Source: Arenimonas caeni
Lineage (GTDB): Bacteria > Pseudomonadota > Gammaproteobacteria > Xanthomonadales > Xanthomonadaceae
DNA length: 64,000 nt
Reading direction: 5' to 3'
Assembly: GCF_003024235.1 (NCBI RefSeq)
Contig: NZ_KZ679084.1
Coordinates: 62,001 to 126,000 of the forward strand
Part shown: piece after piece, positions 22,015 to 34,915 of the stretch
Layout: each line of letters begins with the position of its first letter
How positions within the stretch are numbered: the stretch's first letter is position 1
The notes under the pieces: generated by a model
Seen by the model: the letters and a program-made list of their open reading frames with translations, nothing else
Databases searched by the model: none
Told to the model about the DNA's origin: nothing
Position numbers and translations under genes: made by a program

Positions 22015-22983
22015 ATGCAAGCCACTTCCGCCCCGAGTCCCGCTGAACGATCGCATCGCTTCGATGCCTTCGCCGACTGGTTCTTCCGCAATCTCGTCAC
22101 CATCGCCGGCTGGTTCGTGCTGATCGCACTGGGCCTGGCCGCACTGTCGATGGCCTGGGGCGGACGCGAGGCCTTCCTGGCCTTCGGCCCCGGCTTCCTC
22201 ACCTCGACCGCCTGGAACCCCGTCACCGAGGAGTACGGCGCGGCGGTGGCCATCTACGGCACCGTGGTGAGCACGATCATCGCGATGATCATCGCGGTGC
22301 CGGTGAGCTTCGGGATCGCCCTGTTCCTCACCGAGGTCGCCCCGTCCTGGATCCGCCAGCCGCTGGGCATGGCCATCGAGCTGCTGGCGGGCATTCCCTC
22401 GATCATCTACGGCATGTGGGGCCTGTTCGTGCTGGCGCCCTTCCTGGCCGACAACGTCTACCCGTGGGTAGACGCGAACCTGGGCCAGATCCCGCTGGTC
22501 GGCATGCTCTTCGCCGGCCCGCCGCTGGGCATCGGCATGCTCACCGCCGGCATCGTGCTGGCGATCATGGTCATCCCCTTCATCTCCTCGGTGATGCGCG
22601 ACGTCTTCATGACCGTGCCCAACCGCCTGAAGGAATCGGCCTACGCGCTGGGTTCGACCACCTTCGAGGTGGTCTGGAACATCGTGCTGCCCTACACGCG
22701 CTCGGCCGTGATCGGCGGCATCTTCCTGGGCATGGGCCGCGCCCTCGGCGAGACCATGGCCGTCACCTTCGTGCTGGGCAACTCGCACCACATCAACGCC
22801 TCGCTGCTGATGCCCGGCAACTCGATCGCCGCCTCGATCGCCAACGAATTCGCCGAGGCCACCACGCCGATGTACCAATCGGCCCTGCTGGCCCTGGGCT
22901 TCGTGCTGTTCATCGTCACCTTCGTGGTGCTGGCGATCTCCAAGTTCATGCTGATGCGCCTGGCCAAGCGGGAGGGCAACTGA
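22015..22983 (+). CDS. pstC: Phosphate ABC transporter permease PstC
   Basis: Inner-membrane channel subunit for phosphate, 322 residues with six to seven helices. The permease (EAA) loop is MTVPNRLKESAYALGSTTFEVVW, given here as evidence only in its recognisable core KESAYALGST. It follows pstS by 78 bp; its TGA overlaps the pstA ATG by one base. Confidence 0.96.
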   Translation: MQATSAPSPAERSHRFDAFADWFFRNLVTIAGWFVLIALGLAALSMAWGGREAFLAFGPGFLTSTAWNPVTEEYGAAVAIYGTVVSTIIAMIIAVPVSFGIALFLTEVAPSWIRQPLGMAIELLAGIPSIIYGMWGLFVLAPFLADNVYPWVDANLGQIPLVGMLFAGPPLGIGMLTAGIVLAIMVIPFISSVMRDVFMTVPNRLKESAYALGSTTFEVVWNIVLPYTRSAVIGGIFLGMGRALGETMAVTFVLGNSHHINASLLMPGNSIAASIANEFAEATTPMYQSALLALGFVLFIVTFVVLAISKFMLMRLAKREGN

Positions 22984-23838
22984 TGGCCACCACCGCCGAC
23001 CGCCTGTACCTGCGCCGCCGCGTCGTCAACGGCGTTTCCCTGGTGCTCTCGGGCGCCGCGACCCTGTTCGGCCTGTTCTGGCTGGTGTGGATCCTCTGGA
23101 CCACGATCAGCAAGGGCGTCGACGCGATGAGCCTGCAGCTGTTCACCGAGATGACGCCGCCGCCGGGCCAGGACACCGGCGGCCTGAAGAACGCCATCGT
23201 CGGCTCGCTGATGCTCAGCTCGCTGGCCGTGCTGCTGGGCGCGCCGGTGGGCATCGCCGCCGGCACCTTCCTGAGCGAATACGCCCGGGCGCGCAAGATC
23301 GGCGAGGTCATCCGATTCGTCAACGACATCCTGCTCTCGGCGCCCTCGATCGTCCTGGGCCTGTTCGTCTACACGCTGGTGGTGCGCACGACCGGAACCT
23401 TCTCGGGCTACGCCGGTTCGATCGCCATGGCCTTCATCGTTCTGCCGGTGGTGGTGCGCACCACCGACGAGATGCTGCGCCTGGTGCCCTCGCAGATGCG
23501 CGAGGCGGCGCTGTCGCTGGGCATCCCGCAGTGGAAGGTGACCACGCAGATCCTCTACCGCGCCGCCCTGCCCGGCATCGTCACCGGCGTGCTGCTGGCC
23601 CTGGCCCGCATCGCCGGCGAAACCGCGCCGCTGCTGTTCACCGCCTTCAACAACCAGTACTGGAGCACCGACATGTCCGGCGCGATGCCGAACCTGCCGG
23701 TCACCATCTTCCAGTTCGCGATGAGCCCGTTCGAATACTGGAACCAGCTGGCCTGGGCCGGCGCCTTCCTGATCACCCTGTTCGTGCTGGCCGTCTCGCT
23801 GGTCGCCCGCACCCTCCTGCTGCGCAAGAAGACCCACC

Positions 23839-23846
<8 letters not shown>
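22983..23846 (+). CDS. pstA: Phosphate ABC transporter permease PstA
   Basis: Second membrane subunit of Pst, 287 residues with six helices. The EAA loop is [19 protein letters not shown], contacting the PstB ATPase. The start codon shares its A with the pstC stop (TGATG), and the gene overlaps pstB by 8 bp, giving tight coupling. Confidence 0.96.
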
Positions 23847-24663
<817 letters not shown>

Positions 24664-24673
24664 GGACATCGCG

Positions 24674-25363
24674 ATGACCGACCATATCGTCAAGAGCTTC
24701 GACAACGAGCTCACGCGCCTCGACGGCGAGATCCAGCGCATGGGCCAGATCGCCGTGGCCCAGCTCGATGCGGCCATCGACGTGCTGCAGCGCCGCGACA
24801 GCCAGGCGGCCATGCGCGTGGTGGCCAACGACGAGGCCATCGACGCGCTCGAACACGAAATCAGCCACGACGTGCTGCGCCTGCTGGCCCTGCGCCAGCC
24901 GATGGCGCGCGACCTGCGCGAGGTCTATGCCGCGCTGCGGATCTCGTCGGACATCGAGCGCATCGGCGACTACGCCGCCAACGTGGCCAAGCGCTCGATG
25001 GTGCTCAACCAGAGCGCGCCGGTCACGGTGGCCCGCGGCCTGCCGGCCCTGGCCCGGCTGGCCAACAACCTGGTCACCGAGGCCCTGGCCGCCTACCGCC
25101 TGCGCGACGCCGACAAGGCGATGCAGGTGCGCGGCCGCGACGCCGAGCTCGACGCCGAGTACACGGGCCTGTTCCGCGAGTTGCTGACCTACATGGCCGA
25201 GGACCCGCGCCAGATCACGGCCTGCACGCACCTGCTGTTCATCGCCAAGAACATCGAGCGCATCGGCGACCACGCCACCAACATCGCCGAGAACACCTGG
25301 TTCCTCGTCCACGGCGAACTCCCCGCCGGCGACCGCGCCAAGGCCGACCTCACGTCCTCCTGA
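24674..25363 (+). CDS. phoU: Phosphate signalling protein PhoU
   Basis: Negative regulator linking Pst activity to the PhoR/PhoB system. It has 229 residues in two three-helix repeats, each with the metal-binding signature: DIERIGDYAANVAK (first) and NIERIGDHATNIAEN (second). Last gene of the pst operon. phoR and phoB are not in the window. Confidence 0.97.
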   Translation: MTDHIVKSFDNELTRLDGEIQRMGQIAVAQLDAAIDVLQRRDSQAAMRVVANDEAIDALEHEISHDVLRLLALRQPMARDLREVYAALRISSDIERIGDYAANVAKRSMVLNQSAPVTVARGLPALARLANNLVTEALAAYRLRDADKAMQVRGRDAELDAEYTGLFRELLTYMAEDPRQITACTHLLFIAKNIERIGDHATNIAENTWFLVHGELPAGDRAKADLTSS

Positions 25364-25380
25364 CCCCGCCCCCCGCTGGG

Positions 25381-25807
25381 GCGCCTTCAGGCGCGACTGC
25401 CCTGTCTGCCTGCGATTGGGCGACTCGCCACTTTCGCGGGTGGACGCGGCGTGCATTCGCCCCGGCCGACACGCCGTGAACCCATCCATGGGGGCTCCTC
25501 GTCGACATCCATGTCTCCGAGGGTCGGCCGGGGCGAACGCACGCCACCTCCTCGAAAATTCGTCATGGCCGACAGGCAAGCAGGCATGCCGCGTCCCTGG
25601 AGGCCGCTGGCTACAGTCGGAGCGACGGCGTGCACGCGTACGACTCGACGGAGCGGAGGACAGGATGTCCGCAACGCACGGCCGTAAGCTGGTTATGGAT
25701 GACGCCTGCGCGCGGCCGGACGGCGAGTCGTACGCGTGCGCGGCGGCGCCACTCCGCCAGGCATCCGGCCGGAAGGGCCTGCGCTAGGCAGTCGGGCCTG
25801 AAGGCGC
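25381..25807. repeat. 427-bp non-coding element with nested inverted repeats
   Basis: The ends are 21-bp inverted repeats (25381-25401 and 25787-25807) that match at 20 of 21 positions. Inside are a 23-bp inverted repeat (25448-25470 with 25523-25545, one mismatch) and an 18-bp pair (25630-25647 with 25724-25741, one mismatch). The outer arm contains GCGCCTTCAGGCGCG, the core of the palindrome at 58256-58319. The open frames inside are short and look spurious. It fills the gap between phoU and the glycine riboswitch and looks like a MITE/REP composite. Confidence 0.75.
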
Positions 25808-25906
25808 TTCTGGTGGCGGTTTGCCGGCCGGGCCTGGCCCGGGGCCGGGACGGGGCGGCCGGCGGGGCAAAAAGGGGCCCGGCGGGGTAGAATGGACGGG
25901 CTCGAT

Positions 25907-26078
25907 GCGCGGAGCGGGAGAGGCTGGCTGCGGCCAGCGCCGAAGGCGTAACGCCCGTAATCGCTCAGGAACCCGAACCGCCTCCGCGCGAGCGACTCTG
26001 GAGAGACCGGAACCAGCCGGCGCCGAAGGGGCATGGCCGCAGGGATTGCAGCCAAAACTCTCAGGCAAAAGGACAGAG
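25907..26078 (+). ncRNA. Tandem glycine riboswitch
   Basis: Two glycine aptamers in series. Aptamer 1 (25907-25989) is closed by an 8-bp P1 stem (GCGCGGAG with CTCCGCGC) and contains GGGAGAG and GCCGAAGG. Aptamer 2 (25996-26078) is closed by CTCTG/CAGAG and contains GGAGAGACC, GCCGAAGGGG and the 3' signature CTCAGGCAAAAGGAC. The linker is 6 nt. It lies just ahead of gcvP, the expected target: glycine should turn on its own breakdown. Confidence 0.93.
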
Positions 26079-26110
26079 GGGCACCCCCGTGCGGGTTCGC
26101 ACGGCCCCTC
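26076..26110 (+). promoter_or_regulatory. Probable expression platform of the glycine riboswitch
   Basis: A long hairpin: GAGGGG (26076-26081) pairs with CCCCTC (26105-26110), enclosing a perfect CCGTGC/GCACGG stem (26087-26092 with 26099-26104). Its 5' strand overlaps the 3' strand of aptamer-2 P1, so the two exclude each other. There is no T tract, and it ends 3 nt before an in-frame ATG (26114), so control of translation start is more likely than termination. Confidence 0.55.
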
Positions 26111-26128
26111 CCCATGTCCGGATCCGCC

Positions 26129-28965
<2,837 letters not shown>

Positions 28966-28990
<25 letters not shown>

Positions 28991-30150
28991 ACCACGACGG
29001 TGGTGGCCACGATCGCGGCCACCACCCACAGCAGGTTCACCCGCTTCCACAGCAGCAGTGCCAACGCGGCCAGCGCGATGGCGACATCGGCGGGGCCGCG
29101 CAGCCCCGCCGGCGCGACGGTGCCGGCCAGGGCCGCGGCCAGCAGGCCCACCACCACCGCATTGATGCCGGCGATCGCCGGCGAGGCGCCGCGCAGCCGC
29201 GCCAACCCGCCCCAGAGCGGCAGCACCGCCGCCACCAGCAGCAAGCCCGGAAGGAACATCGCCGCCAGCGCGACCAGGGCACCCAGCGCCGGCGGCTCGC
29301 CCGTGGGCGCCAGCGCGCCCAGGTAGGCCGCCAGCGAGAACATCGGCCCCGGCAGCACCTGCGCCGCGCCGTAGCCGGCCAGGAAGTCGTCGCGGGCCAG
29401 CCAGCCGCTGGCGACGGTGGACTGCTCGAGCAGCGGCAGCACCACGTGGCCGCCGCCGAACACCAGCGCGCCGGCTTCGTAGAAGGCCGCCGCCAGCGAC
29501 GCCAGCGAGGCCCCGCCCCCGGCCAGCATGAGCGCCGCCACCAGCCCCGCGGCGAACAGCGCCAGCATCGCCGCACCCGCCACGCGGCCGTGGTGCACCG
29601 CCAGGCCGGCGGCCGGCAGCGCGGGCACGTGGCGGCACAGCACCAGGCCGAGCAGGCCGCCGGCGCCGATCAGGGCCAGCTGCAGCCAGGCCCCGCCGAA
29701 GAAGGTCATCGCCGCGAAGGCCAGCACGCCCAGCAGGGCGCGCGGGCCGTCGGGCAGCAGGCTGCGCGCCATGCCCCAGAGGCCGTGCGCGACCACCACC
29801 ACGGCCACGAGCTTGAGGCCATGCACCACCGACAGCGCCAGCGGGCCGTCGAGGCGCGGCGCCAGCAGCGCCAGGCCGAACATCAGCAGCGCCGATGGCA
29901 GGGTGAAGCCGAGGAAGGCCAGCAGCCCGCCCCGCCAGCCGCCGCGCAGCAGGCCGACGGCGAAGCCGAGCTGGCTGCTCGCCGGGCCCGGCAGCGCCTG
30001 GCAGATGGCCAGCAGCTGGGCGAATTCGGCCTCCGAAAGCCAGCGCCGGCGCACGACGAACTCCTCGCGGAAATACCCCAGGTGGGCGATCGGGCCGCCG
30101 AAGCTGGCCAGGCCCAGGCGCAGGAATACGAGGAAGAGCTTGGCCAACAT
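28966..30150 (-). CDS. chrA: Chromate transporter, CHR family
   Basis: Inner-membrane chromate/sulfate-type efflux protein. It has 394 residues, the long two-domain form. The N-terminal CHR domain has [24 protein letters not shown] and [12 protein letters not shown]; the C-terminal domain repeats the pattern as [19 protein letters not shown] and [17 protein letters not shown]. About ten helices are expected. It is convergent with gcvP (25-bp overlap of coding ends) and divergent from arsR. Confidence 0.9.
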
Positions 30151-30204
30151 GCGCCGAGTCTAGCCGCACCGCGCGGCTGCCATGTTTCCGTCATACGTTT
30201 CGAC

Positions 30205-30210
30205 TATTCT
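30205..30210 (+). promoter_or_regulatory. Probable -10 element of arsR, leaderless arrangement
   Basis: TATTCT lies 6 nt before the arsR GTG, which would put the transcription start at or next to the start codon. No Shine-Dalgarno precedes the GTG. The AT-richer stretch 30185-30213 is also the likely ArsR operator region, but no clean palindrome is seen. Confidence 0.45.
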
Positions 30211-30216
30211 GGAACA

Positions 30217-30519
30217 GTGAAAACGAAAGCCGCCCTCGACGCCCTCTCCGCCCTGGCCCAGCCGCACCGGCTGGCGGTGCACCGCTGGCTGGTCGAACGC
30301 GCCCCGGACGGCGCCTTCGCCGGCGAGATCGCCGAACACCTCGGCGTCCCGGCCACGACGCTGTCCTTCCACCTCAAGACCCTGCAGGCCGCCGGCCTGG
30401 TGCGGGCCGAGCCCGAGGGCCGCCACATCCGCTACCGCGCCGCGCTCGACACCGTGCGCGGCCTGGTCGCCTACCTCACCGAAAACTGCTGCGCCCGAAC
30501 TGGGGACAGGTGCAACTAG
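30217..30519 (+). CDS. arsR: ArsR-family metalloid-responsive repressor
   Basis: Winged-helix repressor released by arsenite, 100 residues from GTG at 30217. The DNA-recognition region is EIAEHLGVPATTLSFHLKTLQAAGLV. It lacks the classical CVC box of the alpha-3 helix; instead Cys pairs lie at the C-terminus (ENCCARTGDRCN: Cys 91, 92 and 99), like the C-terminal As(III) site of ArsR from Acidithiobacillus. The last codons, including Cys 99, lie in the REP-like arm starting at 30502. It heads arsR-GAPDH-arsJ. Confidence 0.9.
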   Translation: MKTKAALDALSALAQPHRLAVHRWLVERAPDGAFAGEIAEHLGVPATTLSFHLKTLQAAGLVRAEPEGRHIRYRAALDTVRGLVAYLTENCCARTGDRCN

Positions 30520-30574
30520 GCCCTGTTTCCCTCCCCATCCCGACAACACTTCGAGCCTAATTGCACCTGCCCCC
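30502..30574. repeat. Degenerate REP-like palindrome between arsR and the GAPDH gene
   Basis: Arms at 30502-30520 and 30556-30574 match in inverted orientation at 17 of 19 positions around a 35-nt loop. The arm (GGGGACAGGTGCAACTAGG) is a variant of the arm at 19302-19320. The left arm is inside the arsR coding end; the right arm ends one base before the next start codon. Confidence 0.8.
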
Positions 30575-30575
30575 C

Positions 30576-31577
30576 ATGACACTTCGAATCGGCATCAACG
30601 GCTTCGGCCGCATCGGACGCCTCGCCCTGCGCGCCGCCTTCGGCTGGGAGGACGTACGCTTCGTGCACGTCAACGACCCGGCCGGCGACGCGGCCACGCT
30701 GGCCCACCTGCTCAACTTCGACTCGGTGCACGGGCGCTGGACGCACGAGGCCACGCACGAGGGCGACGACATCCTCATCGACGGCCAGCGCATCACCACC
30801 AGCCGGAACAAGGCCATCGCCGGCACCGACTGGTCGGGCTGCGACGTGGTCATCGAGGCCAGCGGCAAGATGAAGACCACGGTCGCCCTGCAGGCCTACC
30901 TCGACCAGGGCGTGAAGCGTGTGGTCGTCACCGCTCCGGTGAAGGAGCCGGGTGTGCTGAACGTGGTGATGGGCGTCAACGACCACCTTTACGACCCTTC
31001 GAAGCACCGCATCGTCACCGCCGCCAGCTGCACCACCAACTGCCTGGCGCCCATCGTCAAGGTGATCCACGAGGGCCTGGGCATCCGCCACGGCTCCATC
31101 ACCACCGTGCACGACCTCACCAACACCCAGTCCATCCTCGACCAGCCGCACAAGGACCTGCGCCGCGCGCGCGCATGCGGCATGAGCCTGATCCCGACCA
31201 CCACCGGTTCGGCCACGGCGATCACCGAGATATTCCCCAAGCTCAGGGGCCGCCTCAACGGCCACGCCGTGCGCGTGCCGCTGGCGAACGCCTCGCTCAC
31301 CGACGCGGTGTTCGAGGTGCAGCGCGAGACCACGGTGGAGGAAGTGAACACGCTGCTCAAGGCCGCCGCGGAGGGCCCGCTCAAGGGCATCCTGGGCTTC
31401 GAGACGCGCCCGCTGGTGTCGATCGACTACCGCACCGACCCGCGCAGCAGCATCGTCGATGCCGCGTTCACCATGGTCGTCGCGGGCACCCAGGTGAAGG
31501 TGTTCGCCTGGTACGACAACGAATGGGGCTACGCCAACCGCACCGTCGAACTGGCCCGCAAGGTGGGCCTGGCGTGA
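30576..31577 (+). CDS. ArsJ-associated glyceraldehyde-3-phosphate dehydrogenase
   Basis: Uses arsenate in place of phosphate to make unstable 1-arseno-3-phosphoglycerate, which ArsJ exports. It has 333 residues. The NAD fold opens with [21 protein letters not shown], and the catalytic Cys is in [10 protein letters not shown] (near residue 153). The start is ATG at 30576 (MTLRIGING). The bases before it are the right arm of the REP element, so no Shine-Dalgarno is seen; a TTG 15 bp upstream gives a slightly longer reading. The GTGA overlap with arsJ and position behind arsR identify it as the arsenic-linked paralogue. Confidence 0.92.
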   Translation: MTLRIGINGFGRIGRLALRAAFGWEDVRFVHVNDPAGDAATLAHLLNFDSVHGRWTHEATHEGDDILIDGQRITTSRNKAIAGTDWSGCDVVIEASGKMKTTVALQAYLDQGVKRVVVTAPVKEPGVLNVVMGVNDHLYDPSKHRIVTAASCTTNCLAPIVKVIHEGLGIRHGSITTVHDLTNTQSILDQPHKDLRRARACGMSLIPTTTGSATAITEIFPKLRGRLNGHAVRVPLANASLTDAVFEVQRETTVEEVNTLLKAAAEGPLKGILGFETRPLVSIDYRTDPRSSIVDAAFTMVVAGTQVKVFAWYDNEWGYANRTVELARKVGLA

Positions 31578-32776
31578 GCAACGCCGTTCGCCAGTACCTG
31601 CTGGTGACGGGCAACTACTGGGCCTTCACCCTCACCGACGGCGCCCTGCGCATGCTGGTGGTGCTGCACTTCCACCAGCTTGGCTATTCGCCGCTGCAGG
31701 TGGCGATGCTGTTCGTGTTCTACGAGTTCTTCGGCGTGGTCACCAACGTCGTCGGCGGCTGGCTGGGCGCACGGCTCGGGCTGAACCGCACGATGAACCT
31801 CGGTCTTGTGCTGCAGGTGGGCGCGCTGGCCATGCTGGCGGTGCCGGCGGCCATGCTCACCGTGCCCTGGGTGATGACGGCGCAGGCGCTGAGCGGCATC
31901 GCCAAGGACCTCAACAAGATGAGCGCCAAGGGCAGCCTCAAGGCGCTCGTGCCCGACGATGCCCAGGGCCGGCTCTACCGCTGGGTGGCCGTGCTCACCG
32001 GCTCGAAGAACGCGCTCAAGGGCGTGGGCTTCTTCCTCGGCGGCCTGCTGCTGGCGACGCTGGGCTTCGACGGCGCGGTGCTCGCGATGGCCGGCGCGTT
32101 GGCGCTGGTCTGGCTGGGCAGCCTGGTGTTCCTGCAGGGCGACCTGGGCAAGGCGAAGGCGAAACCGAAATTCCGCGAGCTGCTGTCCAAGAGCCCGGCC
32201 ATCAACCGGCTGTCGGCGGCGCGGCTGTTCCTTTTCGGTGCCCGCGACGTCTGGTTCGTGGTGGCGCTGCCGGTGTTCCTGGCCGAGGCGCTGGGCTGGC
32301 GGCACGAATCGATCGGCGCTTTCCTGGCGCTCTGGATCATCGGCTACGGCGCGGTGCAGGCGCTGGCGCCGGCCATCACCGGGCTGTGCCGCGGCGCCCT
32401 GCCCGACGGCCGCGACGCCTTCGGCTGGGCCCTGCCGCTGGTGGGCCTGGCCGGCGGCATGGCGGCGGCGCTCTGGGCCGGCTGGCCGGCACAGCCGGTG
32501 CTGGTCGGGGGGCTGCTCGCGTTCGGCGTGCTGTTCGCGCTCAACTCGGCCCTGCACAGCTACCTGATCATCAGCTACGCCCGCGAGGACGGTGTCTCGC
32601 TCGACGTGGGCTTCTACTACATGGCCAACGCCGGCGGCCGCCTGCTGGGCACGGTGCTGTCGGGCGCGATCTACCAGGCCTGGGGCCTGGCGGCCTGCCT
32701 GGCCGCCTCGGCGGCGATGCTCGGGCTGGCGGCGGGCATTTCCCTGGCGCTGCCGCGCCACCCCGCCGGACATTGA
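31574..32776 (+). CDS. arsJ: Organoarsenical efflux MFS transporter ArsJ
   Basis: Major-facilitator exporter of 1-arseno-3-phosphoglycerate, giving arsenate resistance without arsenate reductase. It has 400 residues with about 12 helices. Family features are [31 protein letters not shown] (read in parts) and [18 protein letters not shown]. The start is GTG at 31574, overlapping the GAPDH stop. Last gene of the arsenic operon. Confidence 0.93.
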   Translation: MSNAVRQYLLVTGNYWAFTLTDGALRMLVVLHFHQLGYSPLQVAMLFVFYEFFGVVTNVVGGWLGARLGLNRTMNLGLVLQVGALAMLAVPAAMLTVPWVMTAQALSGIAKDLNKMSAKGSLKALVPDDAQGRLYRWVAVLTGSKNALKGVGFFLGGLLLATLGFDGAVLAMAGALALVWLGSLVFLQGDLGKAKAKPKFRELLSKSPAINRLSAARLFLFGARDVWFVVALPVFLAEALGWRHESIGAFLALWIIGYGAVQALAPAITGLCRGALPDGRDAFGWALPLVGLAGGMAAALWAGWPAQPVLVGGLLAFGVLFALNSALHSYLIISYAREDGVSLDVGFYYMANAGGRLLGTVLSGAIYQAWGLAACLAASAAMLGLAAGISLALPRHPAGH

Positions 32777-32877
32777 CCCGCCCGTCACGCCCGGCACGTG
32801 CGCCGGCGCGCGAAAATCTGCAGGATGTCGGGCGCGGGGCGACCCTGCCGCCGCGGCAAACCCGAAGGGAGCAAAGC

Positions 32878-33273
32878 ATGTCGAAGAAAACCCTGAAACC
32901 CGTCGTCCTCGCCGCCGGCGCGGTCATGTTCGGCTCGATGGCCCTGGCCGGCTCGAGCTTCGCCATGGACAGCCTGTCGCAGGGCTACCTGCTGGCCGCC
33001 GGCGACGCCAAGGCCGAGGAAGGCAAGTGTGGCGAGGGCAAGTGCGGCGAAGGCAAGTGCGGCTCCGACAAGGCCGAAGAAGGCAAGTGCGGCGAAGGCA
33101 AGTGTGGCGAGGGCAAGTGCGGCTCCGACAAGGCCGAAGAAGGCAAATGCGGCGAAGGCAAGTGTGGCGAGGGCAAGTGCGGCTCCGACAAGGCCGAGGA
33201 AGGCAAGTGCGGTTCCGACAAGGCCGAAGAGGGCAAGTGCGGCGAAGGCAAGTGCGGCGGCCACGCCGCCTGA
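32878..33273 (+). CDS. HvfA/BufA-type copper-binding RiPP precursor
   Basis: Secreted precursor of a post-translationally modified copper-binding peptide (bufferin / HvfA family). It has 131 residues. A signal-peptide-like N-terminus ends near SSFA (residue 29). The rest is 12 copies of EGKCG separated by SDKAE linkers; all 12 cysteines are in these motifs. In characterised members, an MNIO enzyme with its partner converts such Cys residues to Cu-binding heterocycles. The start is ATG at 32878 with AAGGGAG at 32865-32871. It is followed by the maturase after 4 bp. Confidence 0.92.
   Translation: MSKKTLKPVVLAAGAVMFGSMALAGSSFAMDSLSQGYLLAAGDAKAEEGKCGEGKCGEGKCGSDKAEEGKCGEGKCGEGKCGSDKAEEGKCGEGKCGEGKCGSDKAEEGKCGSDKAEEGKCGEGKCGGHAA
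33001..33262 (+). repeat. In-frame tandem repeat inside the bufferin precursor
   Basis: The 60-bp blocks 33061-33120 and 33121-33180 differ at a single base (silent, AAG to AAA). Partial or shuffled units lie on both sides. Each full unit encodes SDKAE plus three EGKCG. Such identity implies recent duplication or active length variation. Confidence 0.9.
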
Positions 33274-33277
33274 GCCG

Positions 33278-34138
33278 ATGAGTCCGGTCGTGCGCTCGCT
33301 CGAACCGACGGCCGCCGGCCTCGGCCTGCGGCGGGCCCTGCTGGGTCCGCTGCAGGGCGCGGCGCCGGGCGACTTCGATTTCCTCGAGTGCGCGCCGGAC
33401 AACTGGATCGGCGTGGGCGGGCGGTTCGGCGCCGCCCTGCGCGAGCTCAGCGCGCGCCACCCGCTGGTCTGCCACGGCCTGTCGCTCTCGCTCGGCTCCA
33501 CCGATCCACTCGACGACACCTACCTGGCCCGCCTGCGCCGCTTCCTCGACGAACACCGCGTGCCGGTGTTCAGCGAGCACCTGAGCTACTGCAGCGATGG
33601 CGGCCAGCTCTACGACCTGCTGCCCATCCCCTTCACCGAAGAGGCCGTGTTTCACGTCGCCGGCCGCATCCGGCAGGTGCAGGACGCGCTGGGCCGGCGC
33701 ATCGCGGTGGAGAACATCTCCTACTACGCCGCGCCCTTCCAGGCGATGGCGGAAATCGATTTCATCAACGCAGTGCTGGCCGAGGCCGACTGCGACCTGC
33801 TGCTGGACGTGAACAACGTCTTCGTCAACGCCATCAACCACCGCTACGACCCGCACGCCTTCCTGCGCGGGCTGCCGGGCGGGCGCATCGCCTATTTCCA
33901 CATCGCCGGCCACTACGACGAGGCCGAGGACCTGAAGGTCGACACCCACGGCGCGCCGGTGAAGCCCGACGTGTTCGCCCTGCTCGACGAAGCCTGCTCG
34001 CTGTTCGGGCCGCGCCCGACCCTGCTCGAGCGCGATTTCAATTTCCCGCCCTATGCCGAGCTGGTGGCCGAACTGGGCCAGGTGCGGACGGTGCTGCAGC
34101 GCCATGCCCCGGCCGGGAGCCGGCATGTCCGCGCCTGA
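33278..34138 (+). CDS. MNIO-type RiPP maturase (DUF692; HvfB/BufB)
   Basis: Multinuclear non-heme iron oxidase predicted to oxidise Cys residues of the adjacent precursor. It has 286 residues, a TIM-barrel DUF692 protein. Likely metal ligands are in [42 protein letters not shown] and LLERDFN. It follows the precursor by 4 bp and overlaps the partner gene by 14 bp. Confidence 0.93.
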   Translation: MSPVVRSLEPTAAGLGLRRALLGPLQGAAPGDFDFLECAPDNWIGVGGRFGAALRELSARHPLVCHGLSLSLGSTDPLDDTYLARLRRFLDEHRVPVFSEHLSYCSDGGQLYDLLPIPFTEEAVFHVAGRIRQVQDALGRRIAVENISYYAAPFQAMAEIDFINAVLAEADCDLLLDVNNVFVNAINHRYDPHAFLRGLPGGRIAYFHIAGHYDEAEDLKVDTHGAPVKPDVFALLDEACSLFGPRPTLLERDFNFPPYAELVAELGQVRTVLQRHAPAGSRHVRA

Positions 34139-34892
34139 GCAGCTCGCGCGCCAGCAGGCCTGCCTGGCCGCGCACGTACGCGACCCGGCCGCCAACGCGC
34201 CGCCTCCGGGGATCGAAGAGCGCCGCCTGCAGGTCTACCGCGAGCTGTTCATCAACAGCGTGCTCGGCCTGCTGGGCGGCAACTTCCCGGTGCTGCGGCG
34301 GATCCTCGGCGAGCCGGCCTGGCCGGAGCTGGTGCGCGCCTTCTACCGCGAACACCACTGCGCCACGCCGCTGTTCCCGGAGCTGCCGCGCGAGTTCCTG
34401 CAGTACCTGCAGGCGCGCGCCGAAGCCGGGCGCGGCGACCCGCCGTGGTGGCTGGAGCTGGCGCACTACGAATGGGTGGAGCTGGCGCTCGACCTGAGCG
34501 AGGACAGCGACGAGGATGTGCCGCACGACCCGGCCGGCGACCTGCTCGAAGGCGTTCCGGTCGTCTCGCCGCTGGCCTGGCCGCTGGCCTACGCCTGGCC
34601 GGTGCACCAGCTGGCCCCGGGCCAGGTGCCCGAAGCGCCGGCGCCGGCGCCAACCCTGCTCCTGGTCCGGCGCGACCCGGGCCACGCCGTTCGCTTCCAC
34701 ACGCTCAGCCCGCTCACCTTCCGCCTGCTCCAGCGCTTGTCGGAACAACCGGACCTTTGCGGCCGGGAACAGCTGCAGGCGCTTGCCGACGAGGCCGGCG
34801 CCGCCGACCCGGCCGCGTTCCTGGCCGAAGGGGCGCGCATGCTCGGGCAACTGCGGCGCGACGGCGTGCTGCTGGGGACCCGCGCCGGCTGA
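34125..34892 (+). CDS. RiPP maturation partner (DUF2063; HvfC/BufC)
   Basis: Partner protein thought to present the precursor peptide to the MNIO maturase. It has 255 residues. The DUF2063 N-terminus is [32 protein letters not shown]; the C-terminal half has a domain predicted to bind the leader. The start at ATG 34125 overlaps the maturase by 14 bp. Third gene of the bufferin operon; no efflux or regulator gene is attached. Confidence 0.9.
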   Translation: MSAPEQLARQQACLAAHVRDPAANAPPPGIEERRLQVYRELFINSVLGLLGGNFPVLRRILGEPAWPELVRAFYREHHCATPLFPELPREFLQYLQARAEAGRGDPPWWLELAHYEWVELALDLSEDSDEDVPHDPAGDLLEGVPVVSPLAWPLAYAWPVHQLAPGQVPEAPAPAPTLLLVRRDPGHAVRFHTLSPLTFRLLQRLSEQPDLCGREQLQALADEAGAADPAAFLAEGARMLGQLRRDGVLLGTRAG

Positions 34893-34915
34893 GCCGCCCT
34901 GTTATCCTGCGCGGC

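Noticed and set aside
25416-25890. Several 80-120-codon frames inside the palindromic element
   Set aside because: Arise from inverted repeats, in both orientations, with no conserved motif or translation signals.
26033-26128. gcvP start at 26033
   Set aside because: The added codons are the second glycine aptamer and its platform; homologues begin near [15 protein letters not shown].
32985-33251. CRISPR-like repeats
   Set aside because: The repeats are in frame inside the bufferin precursor, have no unique spacers and encode EGKCG motifs.
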